Notes: generated by a model from the sequence alone, not told the origin. 19,023 bases of DNA from VBAS01 sp964508655 (GCA_964508655.1 CAZDUO010000073.1:1-19023); one strand, 5' to 3'. Positions 1 to 7,993 are shown, counted from the stretch's first letter. Program-made: numbers and translations.

Positions 1-17
1 CTCCTTGAATTATTTAA

Positions 18-167
18 AATAAATTTTGGGTGACCCAACGAGGAAAACAGGAGGAAACAAAGAAAAAACTGGATGCCGGGGATTATAAAGTGGAGGCTAT
101 TCCCGATATGGCTGAATATAGCGGCAAAAGGTTTGAATACCTGCTTGATAAACCAAGAAACAAATAA
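18..167 (+). CDS. C-terminal tail of an unidentified protein (5' end not in window)
   Basis: The frame is open from just after a TAA at 15-17 to a TAA at 165-167, about 49 codons, with no ATG. The translation ends in a charged stretch, DAGDYKVEAIPDMAEYSG then KRFEYLLDKPRNK, which reads like the end of a genuine soluble protein. A good rho-independent terminator follows about 30 bases after the stop, which supports a real gene end. The first ~17 bases carry an in-frame stop and look unrelated to the rest, so the gene may be broken here, or the window may begin at a poor contig edge. I do not recognise the family. Confidence 0.4.
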   Translation, partial: NKFWVTQRGKQEETKKKLDAGDYKVEAIPDMAEYSGKRFEYLLDKPRNK

Positions 168-195
168 TCAAACTTATTCCTGTAAAAAATGAAAT

Positions 196-218
196 GGCGC
201 TTATTCGGCGCCTTTTTT
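196..218 (+). terminator. rho-independent terminator
   Basis: A 5-bp GC stem (GGCGC at 196-200, GCGCC at 208-212) with a 7-base loop is followed directly by six T (213-218). It lies about 30 bases after the stop of the upstream partial gene, the expected place for its transcript to end. Confidence 0.7.
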
Positions 219-247
219 ATTTGCTAAGAGCACTTAAAAAAGAAGAA

Positions 248-267
248 CCCCCGATAGACATCGGGGG
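248..267. repeat. perfect 8-bp hairpin with 4-base loop
   Basis: CCCCCGAT (248-255), loop AGAC, then ATCGGGGG (260-267) form a perfect stem-loop. No T run follows, so it does not look like a simple terminator. A related smaller hairpin, CCCGAT-AATA-ATCGGG, lies at 9430-9445, so this may belong to a dispersed hairpin family. It sits about 40 bases before a 5-codon mini-ORF. Confidence 0.5.
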
Positions 268-305
268 CCCCTAATCAAAAACCATTAACCATTAAACCTT
301 ATCCT

Positions 306-323
306 ATGAAAATTCGTGGCTAA
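306..323 (+). other. 5-codon mini-ORF (MKIRG-stop), possible leader or decayed gene start
   Basis: ATG AAA ATT CGT GGC TAA follows a C/A/T-rich stretch containing a tandem CCATTAA CCATTAA (about 281-297) that resembles a Bacteroidota 5' untranslated leader. The hairpin at 248-267 lies upstream. The stretch from 324 to 490 is very AT-rich and I see no gene in it before ubiX. The mini-ORF is either a leader peptide for ubiX or the remains of a lost gene start; the sequence alone does not decide. Confidence 0.25.
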
Positions 324-490
324 TCTCGGTAATAAAAATTTAATATTGAAAATTTTAAAGTTGAAATTTTGTCATTTTAACGTTGAAACTTAAAATATTG
401 ACCATCATCAACGATTTGCATAATTAGTATAGAATTTACTCAAAAGCCGTCAAAGTGGAATAGCGATTTCTAATAACCTATCTTCGGAAA

Positions 491-1075
491 ATGAATAGGG
501 TTGTAATTGCCATAACCGGAGCCAGTGGATCGGTATATGCAAAACTTATGGTAGAGAAACTGGCAGGGCTGAAAGAACAATGGGAAGAACTGGCCATTGT
601 CATGACAGAAAACGCAAAACAGGTTTGGAAGGCAGAGCTTGGTAATGAGGAGTATAAATCCTTTCCGGTAAAAAGTCATTCAGTTTCAGATTTTAATGCC
701 CCATTTGCATCCGGCTCCGGTCGCTTTAATATTATGATTGTTGTGCCCTGCTCCATGGGCACACTTGGGCGAATTGCTACCGGTGTTTCAAACGACCTCA
801 TCACCCGTGCAGCCGATGTAATATTGAAAGAAAGAAGAAAACTGATTTGTGTAGTCAGGGATACTCCTTACAATCTTATTCATATCCGCAACATGGAAAC
901 CGTCACACTTGCAGGGGGCATCATTTGTCCCGCTTCCCCTTCATTTTACAGCCTTCCAAAGACTATGGAAGAACTGGCGGCAACAGTTGTTGACCGGGCA
1001 CTTGATCTTGCCGGGCTTGATATTAAATCGTTTCGTTGGGGAGATACGAATCCCGACGAAGGAGGGACGAAGTAA
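491..1075 (+). CDS. ubiX: UbiX/Pad1-family flavin prenyltransferase
   Basis: This family transfers a dimethylallyl group to reduced FMN, making the prenylated flavin used by UbiD-type decarboxylases in the cytoplasm. The 194-residue length is normal. Visible marks are the N-terminal flavin-binding AITGASGSVYA (7-17), the CSMGTLGRIATGVSNDLITRAAD block (from 87), KERRKL, the VVRDTP motif with its conserved Arg (123), and PASPSFY (147-153). No ubiD partner lies in the window. The Rossmann-like start MNRVVIAITGASG has the usual length before the first motif, so the ATG at 491 is favoured. The gene stands alone and converges on lolA across about 190 bases with no recognisable feature. Confidence 0.9.
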   Translation: MNRVVIAITGASGSVYAKLMVEKLAGLKEQWEELAIVMTENAKQVWKAELGNEEYKSFPVKSHSVSDFNAPFASGSGRFNIMIVVPCSMGTLGRIATGVSNDLITRAADVILKERRKLICVVRDTPYNLIHIRNMETVTLAGGIICPASPSFYSLPKTMEELAATVVDRALDLAGLDIKSFRWGDTNPDEGGTK

Positions 1076-1261
1076 GCTCCATCAACGCATGAGTGTCTTG
1101 CCATTGCTGAGACGAAACAATCCCCGGTAAATTCTTCAGTTTTCCAGTAATTAATTGTCAATGTTTGCAGAAAGAGAATTAACCAGGAAAGTGAATTTGC
1201 TTTGCCTCAACGGGAAATGCTAAATGGATTTATGCTTACAATTGTGAGGCCCGCAAGGTGG

Positions 1262-1924
1262 TTACCTCAGATCCACAATCTCCACCCCGGGATATTTTTT
1301 GGTGTCGAAAACAAACTGCTTGTCGTCAATGGTAGTGTTAGGAGTAAGTGTGTTTACAGTATAGGAATACCTGCTGCCTGATTTTTCCAGCACTTTGGTA
1401 CCGGTAAGTGTTTTTGCAGCCTTATCAATGTACACATACACTTTGTGAAAAGGTTTTGTTTTATCGGTTGGTGTCATTTCAATTTCCTGGATGGTTTTTG
1501 TTCCCTGCTTTTTTTGGCCGTTCAGCTTATACAGGAAATCCTGGTCGTAAAAGTTGGTAAAAACCTTTTGAGGAGTCAGGGTAGTGCTTTCGTTATCAAA
1601 TTTTGTAATGGTCACTTCGTTTGCGGCTTTGTCGTAGGTCCACACATTGGTGCCATCGCAAAAAATTTCCTGTCCCACGATATTCACTTTGTATTTGGTG
1701 CCCTTTATTAGCACGGTGCCGGTTTTGGTGGAAAGAACTTTTCCGGCGGTATTTTCTACTTTGTATGTAAAGGTCGCTTTTACAGTTTTAAACGACTTGA
1801 ATTTGGCGCTTACAGCATCCAGTATTTTTTTTGCATCCGGGTCATTCTTTACTGGTGATTGCCCCTGTGCAAACACAACTGCCGCATAAAACAAAGAACC
1901 TATTACCAGGTAAAATTTTTTCAT
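1262..1924 (-). CDS. lolA: LolA-like periplasmic outer-membrane lipoprotein carrier
   Basis: The 220-residue product begins with a signal peptide (MKKFYLVIGSLFYAAVVFAQ, cleavage near residue 20). The mature part has the LolA layout: an amphipathic start (DPDAKKILDAVSAKFKSFKTVKATF), then beta strands with GTVLIKGTKYKV, IFCDGTNVWTYDKAANEVTI and a conserved FDTKKYPGVEIVDLR end. LolA proteins carry lipoproteins across the periplasm from LolCDE to the outer membrane. Bacteroidota copies are divergent, and related proteins have been annotated only as LolA-like. It lies 112 bases downstream of ftsK on the same strand. A -7-like box at 1963-1970 could give it its own promoter. Confidence 0.8.
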   Translation of the reverse strand: MKKFYLVIGSLFYAAVVFAQGQSPVKNDPDAKKILDAVSAKFKSFKTVKATFTYKVENTAGKVLSTKTGTVLIKGTKYKVNIVGQEIFCDGTNVWTYDKAANEVTITKFDNESTTLTPQKVFTNFYDQDFLYKLNGQKKQGTKTIQEIEMTPTDKTKPFHKVYVYIDKAAKTLTGTKVLEKSGSRYSYTVNTLTPNTTIDDKQFVFDTKKYPGVEIVDLR

Positions 1925-1962
1925 CTTAAGATATTTTCAATCACTGCTAATAATCAGGCCGG

Positions 1963-1970
1963 CAAAAATA
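1963..1970 (-). promoter_or_regulatory. candidate Bacteroidota -7 box upstream of lolA
   Basis: On the minus strand the sequence reads TATTTTTG, matching TAnnTTTG, about 38 bases before the lolA start. I see no clear TTTG at -33. Chance matches to this motif are expected in a window of this size, so support is moderate. Confidence 0.3.
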
Positions 1971-2036
1971 GGCTAAATTCTTAAAGAGGATGCCGGGGGA
2001 TACGGGGCCGTTGCCCGGTAATTGTCATTTAACAAC

Positions 2037-2477
2037 TTATATACTCAGGTTCGCCAGGTGTTGCGAAAGGTCGGCTTCTGTTTTTATCAGCACATCTCTT
2101 GCTTTACTGCCCAGGTTAGGGCCCACCACGCCTGCTGATTCCAGCTGATCCATCAGGCGGCCGGCACGATTGTAGCCAAGTTTCATGCGCCTTTGCAGCA
2201 GCGATGTAGAGCCTACCTGGTTTTGAACTATCAGCCGTGCGGCATCTTCAAACAGCGGGTCTTTGTCGTTAGCATCAAAATCTTTTCCTTCCAGTTCTTT
2301 CTCATCCACGTATTCCGGCAGCAAAAAGGGATGCGGGTAACCTCTTTGCAGTTCAATAAAGCTTACCACTTTATCCACTTCAGGCGTGTCCACAAAAACA
2401 CATTGCAGGCGGGTGATTTCGCCGTGGTGCGAAATCAGCATATCGCCTTTGCCAATCAGTTGCTCGGCACCACCCAT
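2037..2477 (-). pseudogene. ftsK: FtsK C-terminal fragment carrying the gamma (winged-helix) domain
   Basis: This is the true FtsK C-terminus, cut off from the main frame by the 391-bp duplication. Its first part (from MGGAEQLIGKGDMLISHHGE) repeats the end of the motor domain already encoded by the other copy. The unique part, after QNQVGS, reads TSLLQRRMKLGYNRAGRLMD and QLESAGVVGPNLGSKARDVL, the winged-helix gamma domain that recognises polar chromosome sequences and contacts XerD in studied FtsK proteins. If one repeat copy is removed, this joins in frame to the upstream part and gives a normal 849-residue FtsK. As sequenced, it could be translated only by an unlikely internal start. Confidence 0.85.
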
Positions 2478-2992
2478 ATCGAGGATGGTTCGGGAGTCAA
2501 TTTTTGAAGAAACCTTAAAAGCAATCCGCGAAGGGAAGTTGGCCTTGATGGTACCGGTGATGATATTTACCGAAGGCCGTTGCGTGGCAATGATAAGATG
2601 AGCCTACCTGGTTTTGAACTATCAGCCGTGCGGCATCTTCAAACAGCGGGTCTTTGTCGTTAGCATCAAAATCTTTTCCTTCCAGTTCTTTCTCATCCAC
2701 GTATTCCGGCAGCAAAAAGGGATGCGGGTAACCTCTTTGCAGTTCAATAAAGCTTACCACTTTATCCACTTCAGGCGTGTCCACAAAAACACATTGCAGG
2801 CGGGTGATTTCGCCGTGGTGCGAAATCAGCATATCGCCTTTGCCAATCAGTTGCTCGGCACCACCCATATCGAGGATGGTTCGGGAGTCAATTTTTGAAG
2901 AAACCTTAAAAGCAATCCGCGAAGGGAAGTTGGCCTTGATGGTACCGGTGATGATATTTACCGAAGGCCGTTGCGTGGCAATGATAAGATGA
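2209..2992. repeat. exact tandem duplication, 391-bp unit, inside ftsK
   Basis: Every base from 2209 to 2601 equals the base 391 positions later (2600 to 2992), with no mismatch that I could find. This gives two head-to-tail copies with a 2-base overlap (GA) at the junction near 2600. Because 391 is not a multiple of three, the second copy shifts the ftsK frame. Perfect identity means either a very recent event or an assembly error. Confidence 0.95.
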
Positions 2993-4977
2993 ATGCCTAC
3001 AGCACGGGCCAGTTGCGCCAGTCTTGCTATCGGCATTTCAATTTCTTTGCCGGCCGTCATAATCATATCGGCAAACTCATCAATCACCAGCACAATGAAA
3101 GGCAGGTACTGGTGGCCTTTCTGCGGATTGAGCCGGCGCCGGATGAATTTTTCATTGTATTCTTTAATGTTTCTTGCTCCCGCTTCTTTCAGCAGGTCGT
3201 AGCGGTTGTCCATTTCAATGCAGAGGGCATTCAGCGTATGCACCACTTTTTTGGTATCGGTAATGATTGCTTCCTCTTCGCCGGGCAATTTGGCCAGGAA
3301 ATGATTTTCTATAACCCGGTAAAGACTCAACTCCACTTTTTTGGGATCAATCAGTACAAACTTTAACTGTGAAGGATGTTTTTTATACAAAAGAGATATG
3401 AGGATGGCATTTACCCCCACCGATTTTCCCTGTCCTGTGGCGCCGGCCATCAGCAGGTGGGGCATGCTGGTAAGGTCAACAATGAAATTATCATTGTCAA
3501 TTTTTTTACCCAGTGCAATGGGCAGGCTATAATTATTATGTTGAAATTTTTCTGAGCCGAGTAAAGTCCGCATGCTTACCAGGCTCTTTTTTGCATTGGG
3601 CACTTCAATGCCAATGGTTCCTTTACCCGGTATGGGAGCAATGATGCGTATACCGAGCGCTGCCAGACTCAGGGCAATATCATCTTCCAGGTTTTTTATG
3701 CGGGAAATACGAACACCCGGCGCCGGCACTATTTCATAAAGGGTGACAGTGGGCCCTACGGTGGCCATTATCTTTTGAATCTCGATATCATAATTGCGCA
3801 GCGTGGCTATTATCTGGTTTTTATTATTCTCCAGCTCGTTGGCATCCTGTACTATTTTTTCGCTGCCATGGGTTTCCAGCAGGTCAAGTGTTGGGTAGCG
3901 ATAGTCCCGCAGGTCAAGTGTTGGCTCGTATGGCGGCAGATTTTCATATTCTTTTTCCTCAGCTTCCGGCACTGCCGTTGATTCTTTTATTTCCAGTTCT
4001 ATATCCGGCGCATTTTGTTTTTTATCTGTTTGGGTTAAATCAAATTTATCCTGAACAGAAAGGACAGGGGATAATGGCACTACAGCTTCGTCTTTCTTTT
4101 CTTTTTCAGAAATAAATTCGTTTGGCAGGGAAGCTTCCGGGTCTTTTTCAATCAGCTTTAATTCAGTTTGCTGGTCATTCCCGTGGCTGATAACCGGCGA
4201 AAGCACAACCGGTTCTGCGCCGTTCTTCAGGCTGTTTCCTCCACTACCCTGTAAATTTTGTGCATAAGCTTCATTAATTGTTTTTCCGGCAGGAGTAAAA
4301 ATATTTTCTCTTTTGTTTTCATTTTCTTCAGCAGGCATTGCCGGAGCGGTTTTTCTTTTCGGAATATTGAATACGGGGTTGAACTGCCAGATGATATAGG
4401 ACAATGCAATAACCAGCAGCAGGGCAGCCGTGCCGATATAGCCAAGAAATTTTTCGAGCCATTCCACAATCATTTTTCCCACAGCGCCGCCATAAAAAAA
4501 ACCTGCAGCCTGAAACACAAAAGCAAGGCAAACCGACAATACCAGCATGCCGAAAGTAACATACTGTACATTGCGCCACACCGACCATACCCGTCGGCTG
4601 AAAAGCAGGTTGACACCCACCACAAAAAAGAATGTGAAGATAAGCAGGCTGGCTATGCCAAACCCTTTATAAATAAAAAAATGGGAAACAAAAGCGCCCA
4701 GCACCCCAAGCAGGTTATGCACCTTCAGGTTTTCGCCGAACAGGGAAAGACCTTTCTTTATTTCGCTCTGATCGTTTTGCCAGGTAAAGAAATAAGAAAC
4801 AAATGAAATAAAAAGAAACAGGGAAATGAACAGGGAAGCGGCTCCGGCAATCTTCCATGTGCGTTCATCCTTAGCAAGCTGTTTCAGGTTTACGGTTTCT
4901 TCTTTTTCCGTTTTCAGCTGGCCTTGATTGGTTTTTCCCGGTTTATCCACAGGATTTTTCTTCAGCTTATTAGCCAT
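2515..4977 (-). CDS. ftsK: FtsK/SpoIIIE DNA translocase, frameshifted before its gamma domain
   Basis: FtsK is a membrane-anchored, ATP-driven DNA pump that clears and aligns chromosome ends at the division septum. From the chosen start (MANKLKKNP, 4977) there are four membrane segments in about residues 40-200, then an acidic low-complexity linker, then the motor. The motor has Walker A GATGQGKS (near 512-519), LIDPKKVELSLY, Walker B VLVIDEFADMIM, and RLAQLARAVGIHLIIATQRP. After NQVGS the frame shifts and ends 27 aberrant residues later at 2515. The frame also allows a start at 5031 (MLKKEV), but a -7-like box at 5037-5044 would leave no leader there, so 4977 is preferred. lolA follows on the same strand. 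Confidence 0.88.
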   Translation of the reverse strand: MANKLKKNPVDKPGKTNQGQLKTEKEETVNLKQLAKDERTWKIAGAASLFISLFLFISFVSYFFTWQNDQSEIKKGLSLFGENLKVHNLLGVLGAFVSHFFIYKGFGIASLLIFTFFFVVGVNLLFSRRVWSVWRNVQYVTFGMLVLSVCLAFVFQAAGFFYGGAVGKMIVEWLEKFLGYIGTAALLLVIALSYIIWQFNPVFNIPKRKTAPAMPAEENENKRENIFTPAGKTINEAYAQNLQGSGGNSLKNGAEPVVLSPVISHGNDQQTELKLIEKDPEASLPNEFISEKEKKDEAVVPLSPVLSVQDKFDLTQTDKKQNAPDIELEIKESTAVPEAEEKEYENLPPYEPTLDLRDYRYPTLDLLETHGSEKIVQDANELENNKNQIIATLRNYDIEIQKIMATVGPTVTLYEIVPAPGVRISRIKNLEDDIALSLAALGIRIIAPIPGKGTIGIEVPNAKKSLVSMRTLLGSEKFQHNNYSLPIALGKKIDNDNFIVDLTSMPHLLMAGATGQGKSVGVNAILISLLYKKHPSQLKFVLIDPKKVELSLYRVIENHFLAKLPGEEEAIITDTKKVVHTLNALCIEMDNRYDLLKEAGARNIKEYNEKFIRRRLNPQKGHQYLPFIVLVIDEFADMIMTAGKEIEMPIARLAQLARAVGIHLIIATQRPSVNIITGTIKANFPSRIAFKVSSKIDSRTILDMGGAEQLIGKGDMLISHHGEITRLQCVFVDTPEVDKVVSFIELQRGYPHPFLLPEYVDEKELEGKDFDANDKDPLFEDAARLIVQNQVGSSYHCHATAFGKYHHRYHQGQLPFADCF
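3879..3924. repeat. short in-frame duplication in the FtsK linker
   Basis: A 16-bp sequence (GCAGGTCAAGTGTTGG) occurs at 3879-3894 and again at 3909-3924, exactly 30 bases apart. In the protein this gives PTLDL twice, in YEPTLDLRDYRYPTLDLLET. FtsK proteins normally carry one such Y-PTLDLL motif just before the motor, so 10 residues appear to have been added without breaking the frame. Confidence 0.7.
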
Positions 4978-5036
4978 GACAACAAAGATAATAAGAAGCT
5001 GCTTTCCGGGTATAACCTCCTTTTTCAACATCTTAA

Positions 5037-5044
5037 CAAATTTA
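5037..5044 (-). promoter_or_regulatory. candidate -7 box for ftsK
   Basis: The minus strand reads TAAATTTG (TAnnTTTG), about 60 bases before the favoured ftsK start at 4977. It lies in the 161-base gap between ftsK and the divergent sensor kinase. No clear -33 TTTG is visible. Confidence 0.35.
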
Positions 5045-5111
5045 GCTGCAGCTCCGGTAAAATACCCGGAAAGTGGTATGCCATGAGCCGGAAACTGAAA
5101 ATTGCATTGAG

Positions 5112-5119
5112 TATATTTG
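5112..5119 (+). promoter_or_regulatory. candidate -7 box for the sensor kinase
   Basis: TATATTTG fits TAnnTTTG and lies 19 bases before the ATG at 5139, which would give a very short leader. No TTTG is seen at the expected -33 position. Confidence 0.35.
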
Positions 5120-5138
5120 ACCCGACCTAACCAGCTGC

Positions 5139-7067
5139 ATGAGAATTCTTACTCCTGTTATTAGCGGAAATTTTCAATCAGTCTTCTGCAAAGCAGTGCT
5201 GCCGGTTTTTTTATGGGCCGGAAGTTTTGCTGCTGCCGGTCAAAGACCGGAAGCCGTGGTTGTTTTCAATTCGAAAACCAAAGCAGAGCCTGTAAGAAAT
5301 CCGGTAAAAAGTTTTGCCCCGCTATCGCAACATGTGGCGAAAGATTACAACAATGATATACTGGCTGCCGATTCGTTTACAAGGCTGGGCATACCGCCGG
5401 AAAAAGTAACCCGCAAAATCCTGCTTCGCTTTACACTCATCAACCGCCAGGATGTTCCCGATTCTTGTTATTTTTTTCCGGGATTCTTTTTTTCCAATGT
5501 GCTGCTTTATAAAGTTGAAAATGAAAAGGCCATTCCGCTGCCGGTAATTGCCCCGCCCATAAAAGACAATATCTCATTCCGGTTGATTGCTATGAAACCT
5601 CATGACAGCTTGACCATTCTGGCAGAATGCTACATGGTAAAAACCTATACCAATGTGCTGCGTTTGCGCATCATCGGCAAAAATTATCTTTCTGCTTTTG
5701 TTGCCGAACTGCAGCAGGCAAATAAAAATGTGTCGCTTTTCACCTACGTGCTTTGCGGCCTGCTGTTGATGATGATGCTGTTTTCGCTGGCCACCTATTT
5801 CCAGGGCCGCAGCCACGAGTTTCTTTATTACGTGGCGTATGCATTTTTCCTCGGTTTCATGCTTTTTACAAAACAGTATTACTACAACCGTTCTTACTCC
5901 CGAAATTTTTTCTTTGAATCTTATCTCGATTTCGTCTTCCAGTGCCTCGGCATCGGTTTCTTTATGGCATTCATGATACGGTTTCTTGAAACCCGGAAAT
6001 ATTTTCCTTTCCTGCACAAGTTGTATGTAACAGGAATAATTTTTCTTTCAGCCGTTATCATTGCTTTCACATACCTGCACTATGGCACGGATGATTATTA
6101 CACTGAAAACCTGCTCGAAAACTATATCACCAAAGGGTTGCTGCTGCTGATGATGGTCATATTTCTTATTTATGCGGCCCGGCATTGGCATTTTAAACTG
6201 CTGCGTTATCTTTTCTGGGGCAACCTGTTTTACCTGCTGTTTTCCCTGTATTCCCTGGTCATTGTTATTAATCCCAACTTTCCCACACTACCCGGTTTGC
6301 TTGGAAATTCGCTGGTGCTGTACGAACTGGGCCTGCTGATTGAACTGATATTTTTCTTAATGGGTCTTGTATATAAAAACAGGACGCAGCTGGTGGAGCA
6401 GGTAAAAGAAAGGGAAAGATTGAAGGCGGAAAATGAACGAAAGGAACTGGAGAAACAAATGGCGGTGCTACAGGCTTACCAGGATGAACGGGAACGTATT
6501 TCGGCCGACATGCACGACGAGCTGGGTTCCGGCATGACTTCCATCCGCCTGATGAGCGAGATTGCTAAAAGCAAACTGAAGGAAAACATACCGCCGGAGA
6601 TAGAAAAAATTTCCAGCTCTGCAAACGACCTGCTGAATAAAATGAATGCCATCATCTGGAGTATGAACAGCAGCAACGATACGGTGGACAGCCTCATTTA
6701 TTACATCAGGGCGTATGCCATTGAATACCTCGATGGCACGCCCATTGAATGCAAAGTGAAGATGCCGGAAAACATACCCATGATTGAACTGGGTGGCGAT
6801 AAGCGGAGAAATATTTTCCTGTGTGTAAAAGAAACGCTTAACAATACATTGAAACATGCCCAGGCCACCCGGGTGGATATTGAAATGGAAGTGAATGATG
6901 AACTAAAAATTGTGATTGCTGATAACGGTATTGGCATTGATGTGGAGAATACACGCCAGTTCGGCAATGGACTCCGGAATATTTCACGCCGCATGAAGCA
7001 TATCGGCGGCCGCTACAGCATTTTCAATAAAAACGGAACGGTAAGCCGGATTGAGCTGCCACTATAA
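5139..7067 (+). CDS. 7TM-DISM membrane sensor histidine kinase (HisKA_3 type)
   Basis: The 642 residues are laid out as follows: signal peptide (1 to about 34); an extracytoplasmic beta-rich domain (about 40-185, 7TMR-DISMED2-like); seven membrane helices (about 198-412); a charged coiled coil (about 415-450); a HisKA_3 dimerisation domain with phosphoacceptor His459 in ISADMHDELGSGMTS; and a HATPase with N box KETLNNTLKHA (564-574), DNGIGI (595-600) and GNGLRNI (609-615). This type phosphorylates NarL/LuxR-like response regulators. The extracellular domain resembles ones thought to bind carbohydrate or other small ligands, but the ligand cannot be told from sequence. No response regulator lies next to it: the following gene is convergent and overlaps its end by 6 bases. 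Confidence 0.88.
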   Translation: MRILTPVISGNFQSVFCKAVLPVFLWAGSFAAAGQRPEAVVVFNSKTKAEPVRNPVKSFAPLSQHVAKDYNNDILAADSFTRLGIPPEKVTRKILLRFTLINRQDVPDSCYFFPGFFFSNVLLYKVENEKAIPLPVIAPPIKDNISFRLIAMKPHDSLTILAECYMVKTYTNVLRLRIIGKNYLSAFVAELQQANKNVSLFTYVLCGLLLMMMLFSLATYFQGRSHEFLYYVAYAFFLGFMLFTKQYYYNRSYSRNFFFESYLDFVFQCLGIGFFMAFMIRFLETRKYFPFLHKLYVTGIIFLSAVIIAFTYLHYGTDDYYTENLLENYITKGLLLLMMVIFLIYAARHWHFKLLRYLFWGNLFYLLFSLYSLVIVINPNFPTLPGLLGNSLVLYELGLLIELIFFLMGLVYKNRTQLVEQVKERERLKAENERKELEKQMAVLQAYQDERERISADMHDELGSGMTSIRLMSEIAKSKLKENIPPEIEKISSSANDLLNKMNAIIWSMNSSNDTVDSLIYYIRAYAIEYLDGTPIECKVKMPENIPMIELGGDKRRNIFLCVKETLNNTLKHAQATRVDIEMEVNDELKIVIADNGIGIDVENTRQFGNGLRNISRRMKHIGGRYSIFNKNGTVSRIELPL

Positions 7068-7457
7068 TTTTTTCTTTCCTGAAACAGCGATAAAAAGAAA
7101 AACCCATCCGGCAATAAAACACAAACCGCCGACCGGTGTTATCAAACCGATTTTTCCTGTATGGTACATACCCATTGCTTTCAAAGCAGTAAGCAGGTAA
7201 AGCGAACCGGAAAAGAAAATGATGCCGGCAATAAATAAACCGCCGGCAATGCGGGCAAACCGCTGCGAAAATTTTTCGAAAACTACGGCGGTCAGCATCA
7301 AAGCCAAAGAATGATACACCTGGTACTGCACACCGGTTTGAAATACCTGCATGGCATCTTCAGCCACAATTTTTTTCAATCCGTGTGCTCCAAAAGCACC
7401 CAGCGCTACAGCCAGGGCGCCCAGCAAGGCTCCGGTAGCCAGGAATTGTTTATGCAT
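7062..7457 (-). CDS. DUF423 small integral membrane protein
   Basis: The 131-residue protein has four predicted membrane helices (starting LATGALLGALAVALGAFGAH, then YHSLALMLTAVVFEK, GGLFIAGIIFFSGSLYLLTA and IGLITPVGGLCFIAGWVFLF). The Gly-rich AxGAFGAHGL start and the FSGSLY and TPxGGxxFIxGW blocks are typical of DUF423 (YgdD-like) proteins, whose biochemical function is unknown. Its start overlaps the end of aroK by 8 bases, which suggests co-transcription and coupled translation. Its stop overlaps the convergent sensor kinase. Confidence 0.85.
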   Translation of the reverse strand: MHKQFLATGALLGALAVALGAFGAHGLKKIVAEDAMQVFQTGVQYQVYHSLALMLTAVVFEKFSQRFARIAGGLFIAGIIFFSGSLYLLTALKAMGMYHTGKIGLITPVGGLCFIAGWVFLFIAVSGKKKL

Positions 7458-7956
7458 GAAATAATTTATTTAAGATAATATCCATGCTTTTGTCTTCTTC
7501 ATCCACTACCAGGTCGGCCTGCTCATAATAAATCTTGCGGTCGGAAAACTTTTTGATGATAAAGCTTTTCAGCTGCGCATCGTTCAGCTCTTTTATCAGC
7601 GGCCGGTTGTTTTTTTCATTCAGCAGCCGTTCAAACAATAGCTCAACAGGCGTGTTGATCCAGACTGTAGTGCCGGCTTTTTTCATATATTCAATATTAT
7701 TGAAATAGCAGGGTGTACCGCCGCCGGTAGCCATTACAAACGAATCGTGACTTTCGGTGAGGATGTGCAGCGTGTCTTTTTCCAACAGGCGGAAATATTC
7801 CTCGCCATCTTCGGCAAAAATGCGGTTGATGGGTTTGCCTTCACTGGATTCCACCTGCTCATCCAGGTCAAAAAAGGGGAGCCTGAGTTTTTCACCCAGC
7901 AGGCGGCCCCAGTATGTTTTACCGGAACCCATGAAGCCGATAAGGAATATTTTCAC
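7450..7956 (-). CDS. aroK: shikimate kinase
   Basis: Phosphorylates shikimate with ATP to shikimate 3-phosphate, on the route to chorismate and the aromatic amino acids; cytoplasmic. The 168-residue length is normal. Visible marks are the P-loop GFMGSGKT (7-14), FFDLDEQVE with its substrate-binding Asp (30-32), FR (55-56) for shikimate, ATGGGTP (76-82), the LID arginine in NNRPL (118) and a C-terminal Arg (140). The start MKIFLIGFMGSGKT puts the P-loop at the usual distance. It is the first gene of a pair with the DUF423 gene. Confidence 0.93.
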   Translation of the reverse strand: MKIFLIGFMGSGKTYWGRLLGEKLRLPFFDLDEQVESSEGKPINRIFAEDGEEYFRLLEKDTLHILTESHDSFVMATGGGTPCYFNNIEYMKKAGTTVWINTPVELLFERLLNEKNNRPLIKELNDAQLKSFIIKKFSDRKIYYEQADLVVDEEDKSMDIILNKLFHA

Positions 7957-7993
7957 CCCCGGTATCAGTTTTAAAGTTGAAATTTTCCTTTGA

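Noticed and set aside
2614..2992. Plus-strand ORFs duplicated across the ftsK repeat
   Set aside because: Near-identical shadow frames opposite ftsK exist twice only because the 391-bp segment is repeated.
4978..5031. Upstream FtsK start (MLKKEVIPGK)
   Set aside because: The candidate -7 box at 5037-5044 leaves no room for a leader, and MANKLKK gives a normal N-terminus.
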